Part shown: in pieces, positions 19,108-26,860 of the stretch
How positions within the stretch are numbered: the first letter of the stretch is position 1
Layout of the letters: every line of letters begins with the position of its first letter
Origin: Pseudomonas avellanae BPIC 631
GTDB taxonomy: Bacteria; Pseudomonadota; Gammaproteobacteria; Pseudomonadales; Pseudomonadaceae
Reading direction: 5' to 3'
Assembly (NCBI RefSeq): GCF_000444135.1
Contig: NZ_ATDK01000047.1
Span: forward strand, 1-51,321
Length of the DNA stretch: 51,321 nt
Made by a program: the position numbers and the translations under genes
Notes under the pieces: generated by a model
The model's database searches: none
Told to the model about the DNA's origin: nothing
Seen by the model: the letters and a program-made list of their open reading frames with translations, nothing else

Positions 19108-19899
19108 TTATAATTGGGTCGGCACTGCCAGCCATTCACCCAGCGCCTGTTGGTATTCGCCAGTGGCCTTGCTCAGGTGCAGCCATTGGTCCACGTAGCT
19201 TTTCCAGGTCACATCATCACGGGGCAGCAGGTAGGCTTTTTCACCATATTGCATGTAATGGGTCGGGTTGACCGCGCACAGACCCGGCATGCGTTTCTGT
19301 TGATAGAGGGCCTCGGAAGCATCTGTGATCATCACGTCAGCCTTTTTGTCGAGCAACTCCTGGAAGATGGTCTTGTTGTCGTGAAACGCCAGAGATGCAT
19401 TGGGTAGATGGGCGCGTGCGAACGCCTCGTTGGTGCCACCGGCCGGCTCTATCAGGCGTACTGACGGCTGGTTGATCTGCTCGACAGTCTGATACAAGGC
19501 CTGATCTTCACAGCGGACCAGCGGGATCTTGCCATCGACATCCAGCGTACTGCTGAAAAAGGCTTTCTTCTGGCGCTCCAGGCTGACCGAAATGCCGCCC
19601 ATGCCAATGTCGCATTTACCGGCAACCATGTCCGGCAGCAGGGTTTTCCAGGTGGTAGGTACCCATTGCACGGTCACGCCCAGGCTTTTGGCCAGTGAGC
19701 GGGCCATGGTGATATCGATTCCTTCGTGTTCGCCGTCTTCGCGCAGCAGGGAGTAAGGCTTGTAGTCGCCCGTGGTGCAGACCGCCAACTGGCCTGTCTG
19801 CACGATCTTGTCCAGGTGCGACGCTGATTCCTGGGCCTGAGCCATACCGGCCATGCCCAGCAGCAGGGCGGTCAATACGCTGTGTTTCAGATTGATCAT
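19108..19899 (-). CDS. pheC: Periplasmic PheC-like cyclohexadienyl dehydratase (SBP family 3 fold)
   Basis: 263 residues from ATG 19899 with a signal peptide ending AQA. The chain has the periplasmic solute-binding family 3 fold: TTGDYKPYSLL, DIGMGGISVSLERQ, EPAGGTNEAFAR, ADVMITDASEA. These stretches closely follow the P. aeruginosa cyclohexadienyl dehydratase PheC, including the GGTNE segment and the AVNP and EKAYLLPRD regions near the C-terminus. PheC is a periplasmic enzyme that converts prephenate or arogenate to phenylpyruvate or phenylalanine and evolved from an amino acid binding protein. No permease or ATPase genes are adjacent, which favours the enzyme over a transport role. An amino-acid binding protein remains the alternative. 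Divergent from the ArsR gene. Confidence 0.75.
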   Translation of the reverse strand: MINLKHSVLTALLLGMAGMAQAQESASHLDKIVQTGQLAVCTTGDYKPYSLLREDGEHEGIDITMARSLAKSLGVTVQWVPTTWKTLLPDMVAGKCDIGMGGISVSLERQKKAFFSSTLDVDGKIPLVRCEDQALYQTVEQINQPSVRLIEPAGGTNEAFARAHLPNASLAFHDNKTIFQELLDKKADVMITDASEALYQQKRMPGLCAVNPTHYMQYGEKAYLLPRDDVTWKSYVDQWLHLSKATGEYQQALGEWLAVPTQL

Positions 19900-20021
19900 G
19901 AGACGGTCCTGGCTTTGATAGCGTACTGGGTTTTGTAAGTGTCGACAGAGTGCTTTATTTGCCATGCCGATGTGAAGCGGCAATCACATTCTGTGCCATG
20001 TGTATTTTTTGCGGGGGGTTG

Positions 20022-20047
20022 AACATTTCGTAAAAAGGCGTAATGTT
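20022..20047. promoter_or_regulatory. Inverted-repeat operator, copy 1 (before arsR-type gene)
   Basis: AACATTTCG, 8-base spacer, CGTAATGTT: arms match as an inverted repeat except one base. The same element with the same spacing recurs at 20363-20387. It lies between the divergent pheC-like and ArsR genes and overlaps the first possible ATG of the latter (20043). Confidence 0.75.
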
Positions 20048-20054
20048 GCTCCCC

Positions 20055-20351
20055 ATGATTCTTGAGCAAATCAAAGCGGTCGGCAATGACACTCGTATGT
20101 TGATCATGGAGTGGCTGAAAGACCCGCTGGCCCATTTCCCTCCCCAGGACCACGGTGATCCGGCGATAGGGGTGTGCGTGTCACATATTCAGGCCAAGGC
20201 CAATCTGTCGGCTTCCACGGCGTCCGCGCACCTTGCCATTCTGCAGCGTGCCGGGCTGGTGCAGGCGACGAGGATCGGCAAGTGGACGTACTTCCGCCGT
20301 GACGAGCAAGCCATCGACCGGTTCGCGGATCGGCTCAAGAAAGAGTTATAA
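20055..20351 (+). CDS. ArsR-family transcriptional regulator
   Basis: 98 residues from ATG 20055 (102 if the ATG at 20043 is used; that codon lies within the presumed operator). The winged helix-turn-helix is clear: VCVSHIQAKANLSASTASAHLAILQRAGLVQATRIGKWTYFRRDE. There is no obvious Cys metal-site cluster; a single Cys lies in the GVCVSH segment. ArsR-type repressors usually control themselves and a neighbour; here an oxidoreductase gene follows after 56 bp, and an identical inverted repeat precedes each of the two genes. The signal is unknown; related regulators without metal ligands respond to redox or small molecules. Confidence 0.88.
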   Translation: MILEQIKAVGNDTRMLIMEWLKDPLAHFPPQDHGDPAIGVCVSHIQAKANLSASTASAHLAILQRAGLVQATRIGKWTYFRRDEQAIDRFADRLKKEL

Positions 20352-20362
20352 GTTTTATTTAT

Positions 20363-20387
20363 ACATTTCGTCATTTTGCGTAATGTT
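20363..20387. promoter_or_regulatory. Inverted-repeat operator, copy 2 (before MDR gene)
   Basis: ACATTTCG, 8-base spacer, CGTAATGTT, followed by the ribosome site AGGAG. It is a near-identical copy of the element at 20022-20047. Confidence 0.75.
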
Positions 20388-20407
20388 GAATTGATAGGAG
20401 ATTGACC

Positions 20408-21418
20408 ATGAGCAACACAACCATCTACGTGCAGGCTGGCGGCGGCTACGATCAGGTCAGCGTTGGTGAAAGCGAAGTGCTGGCACCCCAAAGCGGTGAA
20501 ATCACCGTGCGCCTGCACGCCAACTCGCTCAACTACCACGATTTCGCTGTTGTCACCGGCATGTGGGCACCGACTGAGAAGCGCATTCCCATGGCCGACG
20601 GTGCCGGTGTGGTCACAGCGGTCGGCGAAGGTGTCAGCGAGTTCAAGGTGGGCGACTCGGTCGTCAGCACCTTCTTCCCTGAATGGATCAGCGGTGAGCC
20701 GTTGGTTGAAGGTTTTGTCACGGTGCCAGGCGATGGCGTTGATGGTTATGCCCGTGAGCAGGTTACCGCTCGCGCCACCTCGTTCACCCATGCGCCATTG
20801 GGTTACAGCCATGCCGAGGCGTCCACACTGACCACTGCCGGCCTGACTGCATGGCGTGCGCTGATGGTCGATGACTCGTTGAAAGCCGGTGATACCGTGC
20901 TGGTCCAAGGCACTGGCGGCGTGTCGATCTTCGCCCTGCAATTCGCCAAGATGGTGGGCGCTACGGTTATTGCCACCTCTTCGAGTGATGAAAAGCTGGA
21001 GCGTCTGCAGGCGATGGGTGCCGACCACCTGATCAACTACCGCAAGGACAGCAACTGGGGCGAGACGGCTCGCAAGCTCACCGGCGGGCGCGGTGTGGAC
21101 CACATCATTGACGTAGGCGGCCCATCGACGCTGCAGCATTCCATGAACGCAGCACGAGTTGCCGGCCATATTTCGGTCATCGGTATTCTCAGCGGTGTGG
21201 CCGGTCAGCTGGAGTTCGTTCCGGCGCTGGTCAAGCAACTGCGCATGCAAGGTGTGCTGGTGGGCAGCCGCACTCAGCAGCAAGACATGATCCGCGCCAT
21301 CGATGCCAACGGCATGCGCCCGGTCATGGACCGCTCGTTCCCGATGACCGACATTGTCGAAGCGTTCAAGTATCAGGAAACCAACCAGCATTTCGGCAAG
21401 ATCTGCCTGGATATCTGA
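20408..21418 (+). CDS. Zinc-independent MDR-family NAD(P)-dependent oxidoreductase
   Basis: 336 residues, starting at ATG 20408 after AGGAGATTGACC. The N-terminal GroES-like domain (with ADGAGVVTAVGEGVSEFKVGD) lacks the structural and catalytic zinc ligands. The C-terminal Rossmann domain carries VLVQGTGGVSIFALQFAKMVGA (about 155-176) and a short loop TSSSDEKLERL suggesting NADP(H). These enzymes reduce quinones or activated alkenes. It is probably co-regulated with the ArsR gene through the shared operator. Confidence 0.88.
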   Translation: MSNTTIYVQAGGGYDQVSVGESEVLAPQSGEITVRLHANSLNYHDFAVVTGMWAPTEKRIPMADGAGVVTAVGEGVSEFKVGDSVVSTFFPEWISGEPLVEGFVTVPGDGVDGYAREQVTARATSFTHAPLGYSHAEASTLTTAGLTAWRALMVDDSLKAGDTVLVQGTGGVSIFALQFAKMVGATVIATSSSDEKLERLQAMGADHLINYRKDSNWGETARKLTGGRGVDHIIDVGGPSTLQHSMNAARVAGHISVIGILSGVAGQLEFVPALVKQLRMQGVLVGSRTQQQDMIRAIDANGMRPVMDRSFPMTDIVEAFKYQETNQHFGKICLDI

Positions 21419-21456
21419 AGCCAGTTGTAGCGCTGGCCCCCGGCGCATGCTGAATT

Positions 21457-21490
21457 CACTGGCCTGCCAACCTGTGTTGGCAGGCCAGTG
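21457..21490 (+). terminator. Strong hairpin after the MDR gene
   Basis: Perfect 14-bp stem CACTGGCCTGCCAA / TTGGCAGGCCAGTG with loop CCTGTG. It is followed by TGACGTTTTG, an imperfect T tract. Confidence 0.7.
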
Positions 21491-21556
21491 TGACGTTTTG
21501 CATCACTTCCCCGAGCGCTTCTCGCTCATCTTTTTGCATCAAAGCGCGCGCCTGTG

Positions 21557-21573
21557 GTCACATCCTCTGTGAC
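21557..21573. promoter_or_regulatory. GTCACA-N5-TGTGAC inverted repeat upstream of sodC
   Basis: A perfect 6-bp inverted repeat about 85-100 bp before the sodC start, of operator size. The recognising protein is unknown. Confidence 0.35.
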
Positions 21574-21658
21574 ATCAAGGACGTTGCGTTGCGTGCTGAC
21601 TCACGCCGCTCAGAGCAACGTTCACTTCGATCAACAGATCAGGGACGCATTGAAACCT

Positions 21659-22177
21659 ATGAAATCTCATCTTTGGCTGGGCCTGCTTGGCGCCTTCTCC
21701 CTCAGTGTTCAGGCCGCATCGCTGGACGTTCCCATCAATCTGGTCAGCGCTGATGGCGCGCCCAAACCCATCGGCAGCGTCACGGTGAGCGAAACGCAGT
21801 ACGGCTTGCTGTTTACGCCGAAACTGACCGACTTGCCTGCGGGCGTTCACGGTTTTCATGTGCATGAAAACGGCAGTTGCGAAGCGGGCACCAAGGACGG
21901 CGTGAAGGTTGCGGCGTTGGCCGCGGGCGGTCACTTTGATCCGGCCAAGACCGGCAAACACCTGGGGCCTTATGCGCAAGGTCACTTGGGCGACCTGCCT
22001 GCGCTTTATGTCACGGCTGACGGTACTGCAACCTATCCGGTACTGGCACCACGCCTGAAAAAACTGTCGGAAATCAAAGGCCATGCGTTGATGGTTCATG
22101 CCGGCGGCGATAACCACGCCGACATGCCTAAACCTTTGGGCGGCGGCGGTGATCGTGCTGCTTGCGGCGTGATCTGA
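21659..22177 (+). CDS. sodC: Cu/Zn superoxide dismutase, periplasmic
   Basis: 172 residues from ATG 21659, with a signal peptide ending VQA. Copper and zinc ligands are in [32 protein letters not shown] and [15 protein letters not shown]; the disulfide pair is in GSC and AACGV. It converts superoxide to peroxide in the periplasm and helps bacteria survive external oxidative bursts. The longer open frame upstream would put 35 residues ahead of the signal peptide and is rejected. Monocistronic, ended by a bidirectional hairpin. Confidence 0.95.
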   Translation: MKSHLWLGLLGAFSLSVQAASLDVPINLVSADGAPKPIGSVTVSETQYGLLFTPKLTDLPAGVHGFHVHENGSCEAGTKDGVKVAALAAGGHFDPAKTGKHLGPYAQGHLGDLPALYVTADGTATYPVLAPRLKKLSEIKGHALMVHAGGDNHADMPKPLGGGGDRAACGVI

Positions 22178-22195
22178 GAATATTGATCTCGTCCG

Positions 22196-22228
22196 GGGTG
22201 CCTGCGTGCGATCAGCGTGCAGGCACCC
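22196..22228. terminator. Bidirectional hairpin between sodC and the MFS gene
   Basis: GGGTGCCTGC / GCAGGCACCC, a 10-bp perfect stem around 13 bases, between convergent genes. Confidence 0.65.
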
Positions 22229-22245
22229 TCATTGAGGATGTTCGA

Positions 22246-23433
22246 TCAGCGTCGGGTTCGCCATCCCCCGAATAGCCACAGCGCGGCGAGGCCTAGCAAA
22301 GCGTTCAGCGCAGCGAGGATGAGGATCACCTGCCGAGTTCCCAGCGGAGCGGCCAGCAGCGCAACCAGCAACCCGGCCAACGGCTGCGACAGATTGTTGA
22401 GCAGGGTGATCACGCCTACCGTCTTGCCGAAGTCCTGCCTGGGTATCACGCGCTGTCGAGTGCTGCGCAGGTAAACGTTGAACATCTTGTCGAATCCGAC
22501 AATCAGCAGAAAGCCGCACACATAGCCGCCCAGGCCGGGGCTCAACGCGCTCACAAGTGCACCCGTTACGATCATCATGTACGAAACACTGCCAAGCACC
22601 CGCATCGGCACGACCACACGGGCGAGAAACAGCAGAATCACGATGGTCGTCAACGCACCGGCCATCTGCAGGCTGGCGTAGTTGCCATTGCCCGCAGTGT
22701 GCTCGCCGATAACCATCGCCGCCGACGTGGCCAGCGTTACGCCAACGATGAGGTTGACCCCGACTGCCAGGGTGATGACTTTTTTCAGCTCGGTCAGTCG
22801 GGCGATATGCCCCAGTGCGATTTTCAGCGGCTGCCACCCGATGCCTACTGACGGGTCACAGGCATCAAGCGTGATAGCGCTGCTGCGTTGCCATACCAGC
22901 ATGGCCAGATCGGCCAGTAGAAACAGCCCGGCACTGCACAGCACAACCCACGGCCAGGCCCAGATATCCAGTAAAAGCACCGCGGCGAGCGGTCCCAGGA
23001 CCAGACCTGTCTGATCGGCAATCTGCGAGTAAGCAAGCGTCTTGGTATAGCTGTAGCGCTGAAAAATGTGCGGCATCAGCACTTCGCGGGCCATGATCCC
23101 CTGGGTGGTCAGGACGCCGCACACAGCCGAGAGCACCACCAGCCAGAAAATCCCGCCGAACGCCCCGTACAACAGCACCGCCACTACACAGATCAGCGCT
23201 CGATAGACCTGGCTGATGTGCAGCATTCTTACGGGAGAAAACCTGTCGCACAGTGCTCCACATGCAGGAAATGCCAGATAGCGCGGCAGCGATTCGACGA
23301 AAAACGCCAGCCCCGCCCAAGACGCGCTGTTGGTGGTTTGAAAGACGACCAGTGGCACGATGAACAGCAGAACCTGATCGGCCAATCGTGACAGGAACAA
23401 TGATGTGAAGAACGCCAGATAATCCTTTTTCAC
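22246..23433 (-). CDS. MFS transporter, exporter-like
   Basis: 395 residues, about 12 membrane helices, with an MFS loop 2-3 motif (CGALCDRFSPVRML). The overall pattern resembles the MFS_3/enterobactin-exporter type rather than sugar porters. GTG 23433 is preceded by AAAGGAAACGC. Substrate unknown; no siderophore or biosynthetic genes are nearby. It is convergent with sodC. Confidence 0.82.
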   Translation of the reverse strand: MKKDYLAFFTSLFLSRLADQVLLFIVPLVVFQTTNSASWAGLAFFVESLPRYLAFPACGALCDRFSPVRMLHISQVYRALICVVAVLLYGAFGGIFWLVVLSAVCGVLTTQGIMAREVLMPHIFQRYSYTKTLAYSQIADQTGLVLGPLAAVLLLDIWAWPWVVLCSAGLFLLADLAMLVWQRSSAITLDACDPSVGIGWQPLKIALGHIARLTELKKVITLAVGVNLIVGVTLATSAAMVIGEHTAGNGNYASLQMAGALTTIVILLFLARVVVPMRVLGSVSYMMIVTGALVSALSPGLGGYVCGFLLIVGFDKMFNVYLRSTRQRVIPRQDFGKTVGVITLLNNLSQPLAGLLVALLAAPLGTRQVILILAALNALLGLAALWLFGGWRTRR

Positions 23434-23631
23434 GCGTTTCCTTTATTTGACGTGTGGCGATGCCAAGTGCCGACTGCATCCTGAGTCGTATTGATCAGAT
23501 GGCCTGTGACAGGCGTTCAGGCAACTTTTACAGCATGGCGGGGAGGGCGGCAACGAGGCGGGAAACAGCGTTCATGGAAAAGAATCAGCGCAGTCCGTGC
23601 GCTGGCTTTTTTGCGTCAAGACTTCAATACA

Positions 23632-24351
23632 TCAGACGTCGAAGAAATCGACCTTGCCGTTTTCGAGGCTGTAATAGGCACCGACCACCTTGACCTGACC
23701 GGTTTTGATCGGGTTCATCAGGGCAGGTTCGGAAGCCGTGCGCAAACGGGCGACAGTGCGCTGGATGTTGGCCTTGACCGAGTCTTCGAGCAGGTTGCGG
23801 CCTTTCTTCGATTTGGCGCTCAACACAGCCGGCAGGATAGGTTCGATCATCTGGCCAATGGCACCTGGATAAACCGTGTTGTCTTCCACCACCGACACCG
23901 CTGCAGCCACGGCACCACACTTCTCGTGGCCCATCACCACCACCAGCGGCACACCCAGTTGGCTGACACCGTATTCGATCGAGCCCAGCGCTGCCGTGTC
24001 CACGGTGTTGCCTGCGTTACGGACGATGAACAGTTCACCCAGACCACGCCCGAAGAGCAGCTCTGGCGGTACGCGCGAGTCGGAGCAGGAGATCAGAATA
24101 CAGAACGGAGTCTGGCCTTTGGCGATTTCCAGACGGCGATCACGGTTACTCTCGACGTTGATGGTTTTGTCCGTCATGAACGCATCGTTGCCGTCGCGCA
24201 GAGCTTTGAGTGCCTGATCAGCCGTCAATGTGGTTCGGGGCGAGGTGGGCGTTGCAGCGTTGGCAATCGAGGGTAATTCCATCAGCGCTGCGGCAACGGG
24301 AAGGCAGCAGGCACCTTGAAGGATCTTGCGGCGGGACAGGGACGATGTCAT
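23632..24351 (-). CDS. Tat-exported beta-class carbonic anhydrase
   Basis: 239 residues from ATG 24351. A twin-arginine signal (SRRKILQGACCLPVAAALM, cleavage after ANA) precedes a beta-carbonic anhydrase with zinc ligands in CSDSRVPPE and GHEKCGAV. It hydrates CO2 in the periplasm. The same frame stays open for 28 more codons to an ATG at 24435, but that extension lies inside the MITE-like element and would bury the Tat signal. A MITE edge lies only about 17 bp before the start, so the native promoter may have been displaced. Confidence 0.9.
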   Translation of the reverse strand: MTSSLSRRKILQGACCLPVAAALMELPSIANAATPTSPRTTLTADQALKALRDGNDAFMTDKTINVESNRDRRLEIAKGQTPFCILISCSDSRVPPELLFGRGLGELFIVRNAGNTVDTAALGSIEYGVSQLGVPLVVVMGHEKCGAVAAAVSVVEDNTVYPGAIGQMIEPILPAVLSAKSKKGRNLLEDSVKANIQRTVARLRTASEPALMNPIKTGQVKVVGAYYSLENGKVDFFDV

Positions 24352-24367
24352 AAAAAGCCTCAGGCTT

Positions 24368-24516
24368 GTTAGGCTCTGTACGAAAAGTGGCTGCGCTCGG
24401 TGATGCTGCGTTAAAAACAGGCTCGGAATGCTCATTTACAACACGTAGACTCCGCTTCCTCGCCTGTTTTTGCCTTGCCTGACCTTCGCTCGCCGACTTT
24501 TCGTACAGAACCTAAC
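24368..24516. mobile_element. MITE-like element with 21-bp terminal inverted repeats
   Basis: The left end GTTAGGCTCTGTACGAAAAG and the right end (complement GTTAGGTTCTGTACGAAAAG) match over 21 bp with one mismatch. The element is 149 bp long, has no coding capacity and contains an inner inverted repeat (AAAACAGGC / GCCTGTTTT). This is the build of a miniature inverted-repeat element mobilised by a full-length insertion sequence elsewhere in the genome; the ends look IS5-like, but the parent cannot be named from this window. Confidence 0.75.
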
Positions 24517-24672
24517 TGTCGAAGTGTGGTGTGGATCCCGCTCCCAGCCACGCTGGGCGAAGGATCTGTTCACTTAATACAGCCAGTAGAATTTCATTTC
24601 CAATTGTATTTATTTCGACACGTTTCCCTGATACCGCTTTTGCTGGCCGATTGATGTAGGCGGCATGGCAGA
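24517..24672. other. Short intergenic segment
   Basis: It lies between the MITE and the end of the DUF2945 gene and, with the MITE, makes a gene-free stretch of 321 bp. An AT-rich patch at 24570-24620 could hold the promoter driving the carbonic anhydrase through the MITE. Nothing else was seen. Confidence 0.4.
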
Positions 24673-24882
24673 TCAAGCGTGCTTGAGCGCCCCCTCGTGA
24701 TGCATCGCCGAGTGTCCGGTCTTGTCACTCTTCACCTCGTACTGCGGATCGTCCCTGGAAGCAGGCCGGTGTTTGCCCATGAACTCGACGTCCTTTGTGT
24801 GCACGTTGGTGACCTTGCCATGCACCTCGCCCGCTTCGGCGTTCCAGCGTACCGCGTCGCCAACTTTGAATGCAGTGGTCAT
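24673..24882 (-). CDS. DUF2945 (HVA1-like TUDOR) small protein
   Basis: 69 residues. The sequence FKVGDAVRWNAEAGEVHGKV and the later PQYEVKSDKTGHSAMHHEGALK are typical of DUF2945 proteins, small beta-barrel proteins named after a fungal hypervirulence-associated homologue. The molecular role is unknown. GAGGACACC precedes ATG 24882. Confidence 0.85.
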   Translation of the reverse strand: MTTAFKVGDAVRWNAEAGEVHGKVTNVHTKDVEFMGKHRPASRDDPQYEVKSDKTGHSAMHHEGALKHA

Positions 24883-25034
24883 ACAGGTGTCCTCGGGTAG
24901 GTGAGCGGATGACTTGAAGTGTCGCTCGGTAATAGTCGGAGTCGTCAGCGACGGAAGAATTCAGTGGGGTTTATCGTGCGGTTGGCCTTTATCTTGCTCA
25001 TGTACTTTTCGGCCCATAACGAAGGAGTGATGAG

Positions 25035-25472
25035 ATGAGGGAGTGGCTTACAGGCGCACAGATTGCCGATGATCAGATCCAGGTAATCGGGGCCGGTGTC
25101 TTACACCACGGCCGCGCATTGTCCGAGGCGAAAGGAGGGCTGGCTGGCTCGATCGCCTGTGTGGTTATGGAAAACGGTCTGGTGATTGGCGGCGCGACAG
25201 GTCGCACCGAGTTTCAGCGGCTCTTTGTGAGTTATCTCTGGGTCGATGTTCAGTCGCGAGGAGAGGGGCTGGGGGCAGAGGCGCTGCACAGGATTGAAAC
25301 GCTGGCCGCCGAGCGAGGCTGTGTGGACGCTTTGATCGAGACGCTGGATGAAGATGTGGCCAAGTGGTACGCGCGCTGTGGTTACAGGCGGATCGCATGT
25401 CTTCCTGAATACTGCGGACCTTGGGGCCGGCATACATTATTGAAGTCATTCGCCAGTCAGAGCTGTACGTGA
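25035..25472 (+). CDS. GNAT-family N-acetyltransferase
   Basis: 145 residues with the acetyl-CoA site in LWVDVQSRGEGLGAEALHRIE and a short C-terminal RCGYRRI motif. The Shine-Dalgarno GAAGGAG precedes ATG 25035. Substrate unknown; stand-alone gene. Confidence 0.8.
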   Translation: MREWLTGAQIADDQIQVIGAGVLHHGRALSEAKGGLAGSIACVVMENGLVIGGATGRTEFQRLFVSYLWVDVQSRGEGLGAEALHRIETLAAERGCVDALIETLDEDVAKWYARCGYRRIACLPEYCGPWGRHTLLKSFASQSCT

Positions 25473-25500
25473 TGAGTACGGCACCTCGGGAATTGTGGTG

Positions 25501-25545
25501 CACATATAGGAGCGGATCTGTGCGGTGCTTCGCTCGTCCGCACTG
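25501..25545. repeat. REP-like palindrome 1
   Basis: TAGGAGCGGA followed by the short inverted repeat GTGCGG / CCGCAC. It shares TAGGAGCGGA with the REP at 25614-25636. Confidence 0.5.
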
Positions 25546-25613
25546 CTTGGGGCTGGATGCCGACGCGGAGCGTTGCACAATAGTTGAACGGATGACTTGA
25601 AATACACGATTTT

Positions 25614-25636
25614 TGTAGGAGCGGACTTGTCCGCGA
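25614..25636. repeat. Pseudomonas REP element 2
   Basis: TGTAGGAGCGGACTTGTCCG with core stem GCGGAC / GTCCGC. This is the standard REP core of this genus, usually found in many copies between genes. Confidence 0.8.
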
Positions 25637-25821
25637 TCTGCCGGAAACTGGCAGCAAAACCGGCCGCCCCGGTTTGCCAGATGTAGCAGAGTCAGCAGGT
25701 TGTGGGGTCGCTTCGCAGCCGTTGTGACCTCCTGAAGCTCCTGCGCCCTTCGGGCAAAAGCCCGTTTCTTGAGCTCTTCGAGATTTGCGCACGATGCCAA
25801 ACACTCCGCGTCATTGCTGGC

Positions 25822-26793
25822 TCAATGAGCCGTGCACGCGCCGCGCAGCACATTCAGCCTGCGCAGGATCTTCAGCATGTAGCCTTTCTCGATCATCCCG
25901 CCATGATGCCCGTCGCAAAAGCGTTCGCCCCTGTTGCAATAGGTGAGCATGGTTTGTATGTCTGCAAGGTTTGCCTGCGCGATGTAGGCATCATTTTCGA
26001 GCATGTCCCCTGCGCCATGATTTATGTAATCAAAGTCAGTCCAGCAACCCTTGCCCGAGGCGCGATAGAAATCGTCCACGACCTTGAAATATTCCGGCCA
26101 GTAGGTGTTCTCTTTGACGACGTACGTTTTGATAGCCACACCGTCCGGGTACAACCGTGGCAGGTATGACAGCAGCTCGTCGATATCTTGAGGCGTGGGT
26201 GAAGGTTCGCTGGGTGACCGTGTATCGCTCGACGGGTGTGGCAGAAAGGCCCTGACCGGCTTTGGCGTATGCCACCCCACGTAGATATCAAACGCCGACA
26301 CCTGTCCCGCGGTCAGCCGCCCCTTTCTGTAGTGCTGCAGATGTTCTCTGTAACGCTGAAAGGCTTCTGATTGCACGCCGTCAGCAAACATTGAAGCAAT
26401 GGCTGCGGATTGTATCAGCCAGTACATATCGGGCGAGCTATCGGCTTTCCAGCTGGCCATGGTGATTGCCGTGTCGAGCAATTCTTGAGCTAGCTGCCGC
26501 CCGGTTTGACAGCATGCCTCGTCCAGTGTGGTTCGGTCAGCCTGTTCTACCTGCGCGATGTAAGCCCGGTAGCGGATGAGCAGTGATTCGTTTTCCCTGC
26601 CCAAGGGCGGGCAGGCGGGCAGGCGGGGGGGCGGTGAATTCAGCGGTTCAGGCTCTTGATGCACCGGCAGCCAGGCCAGGTTCTGTTGCACGCGAGACAC
26701 GATGGCCGGCTCGGCAATCGGGGCGCTGGCGGGCGGCGGCGCAGTGCGCTTTTGGCCGAAGCGGGCTTTTAGATGGCGTAGCAGCTTGATCAT
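25822..26793 (-). CDS. DUF6508-containing protein of unknown function
   Basis: 323 residues; AAGGGGG precedes ATG 26793. The C-terminal 100 residues fit DUF6508 (CWTDFDYINHGAGD, then NLADIQTMLTYCNRGERFCDGHHGGMIEKG). The N-terminal region is a basic start (about 1-16), a Pro-rich linker to about 65, and a helical domain (about 68-165) with no family match I recognise, so the protein looks like a two-domain fusion. A Ser/Pro-rich spacer at about 188-202 separates the parts. No signal peptide. Its promoter side faces the end of a lipoprotein gene 67 bp upstream on the same strand, so both may be co-transcribed. Confidence 0.7.
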   Translation of the reverse strand: MIKLLRHLKARFGQKRTAPPPASAPIAEPAIVSRVQQNLAWLPVHQEPEPLNSPPPRLPACPPLGRENESLLIRYRAYIAQVEQADRTTLDEACCQTGRQLAQELLDTAITMASWKADSSPDMYWLIQSAAIASMFADGVQSEAFQRYREHLQHYRKGRLTAGQVSAFDIYVGWHTPKPVRAFLPHPSSDTRSPSEPSPTPQDIDELLSYLPRLYPDGVAIKTYVVKENTYWPEYFKVVDDFYRASGKGCWTDFDYINHGAGDMLENDAYIAQANLADIQTMLTYCNRGERFCDGHHGGMIEKGYMLKILRRLNVLRGACTAH

Positions 26794-26860
26794 TTGCGCC
26801 CCCTTATAAGATGTCTTGCGGGATGCGCTTCAAGCATCCTGCGAGTGGCGAAGATCATCG

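Larger units (their letters stand above)
25473..25821. other. Gene-free region with REP elements
   Basis: This 349-bp stretch separates the GNAT gene from the convergent DUF6508 gene and contains the two REP-like palindromes. Overlapping open frames on both strands have no recognisable content. The second half (25640-25820) shows nothing further. Confidence 0.5.

Noticed and set aside
20189..21448. Minus-strand open frame of 419 codons
   Set aside because: Antisense to the MDR oxidoreductase, whose Rossmann motifs are clear.
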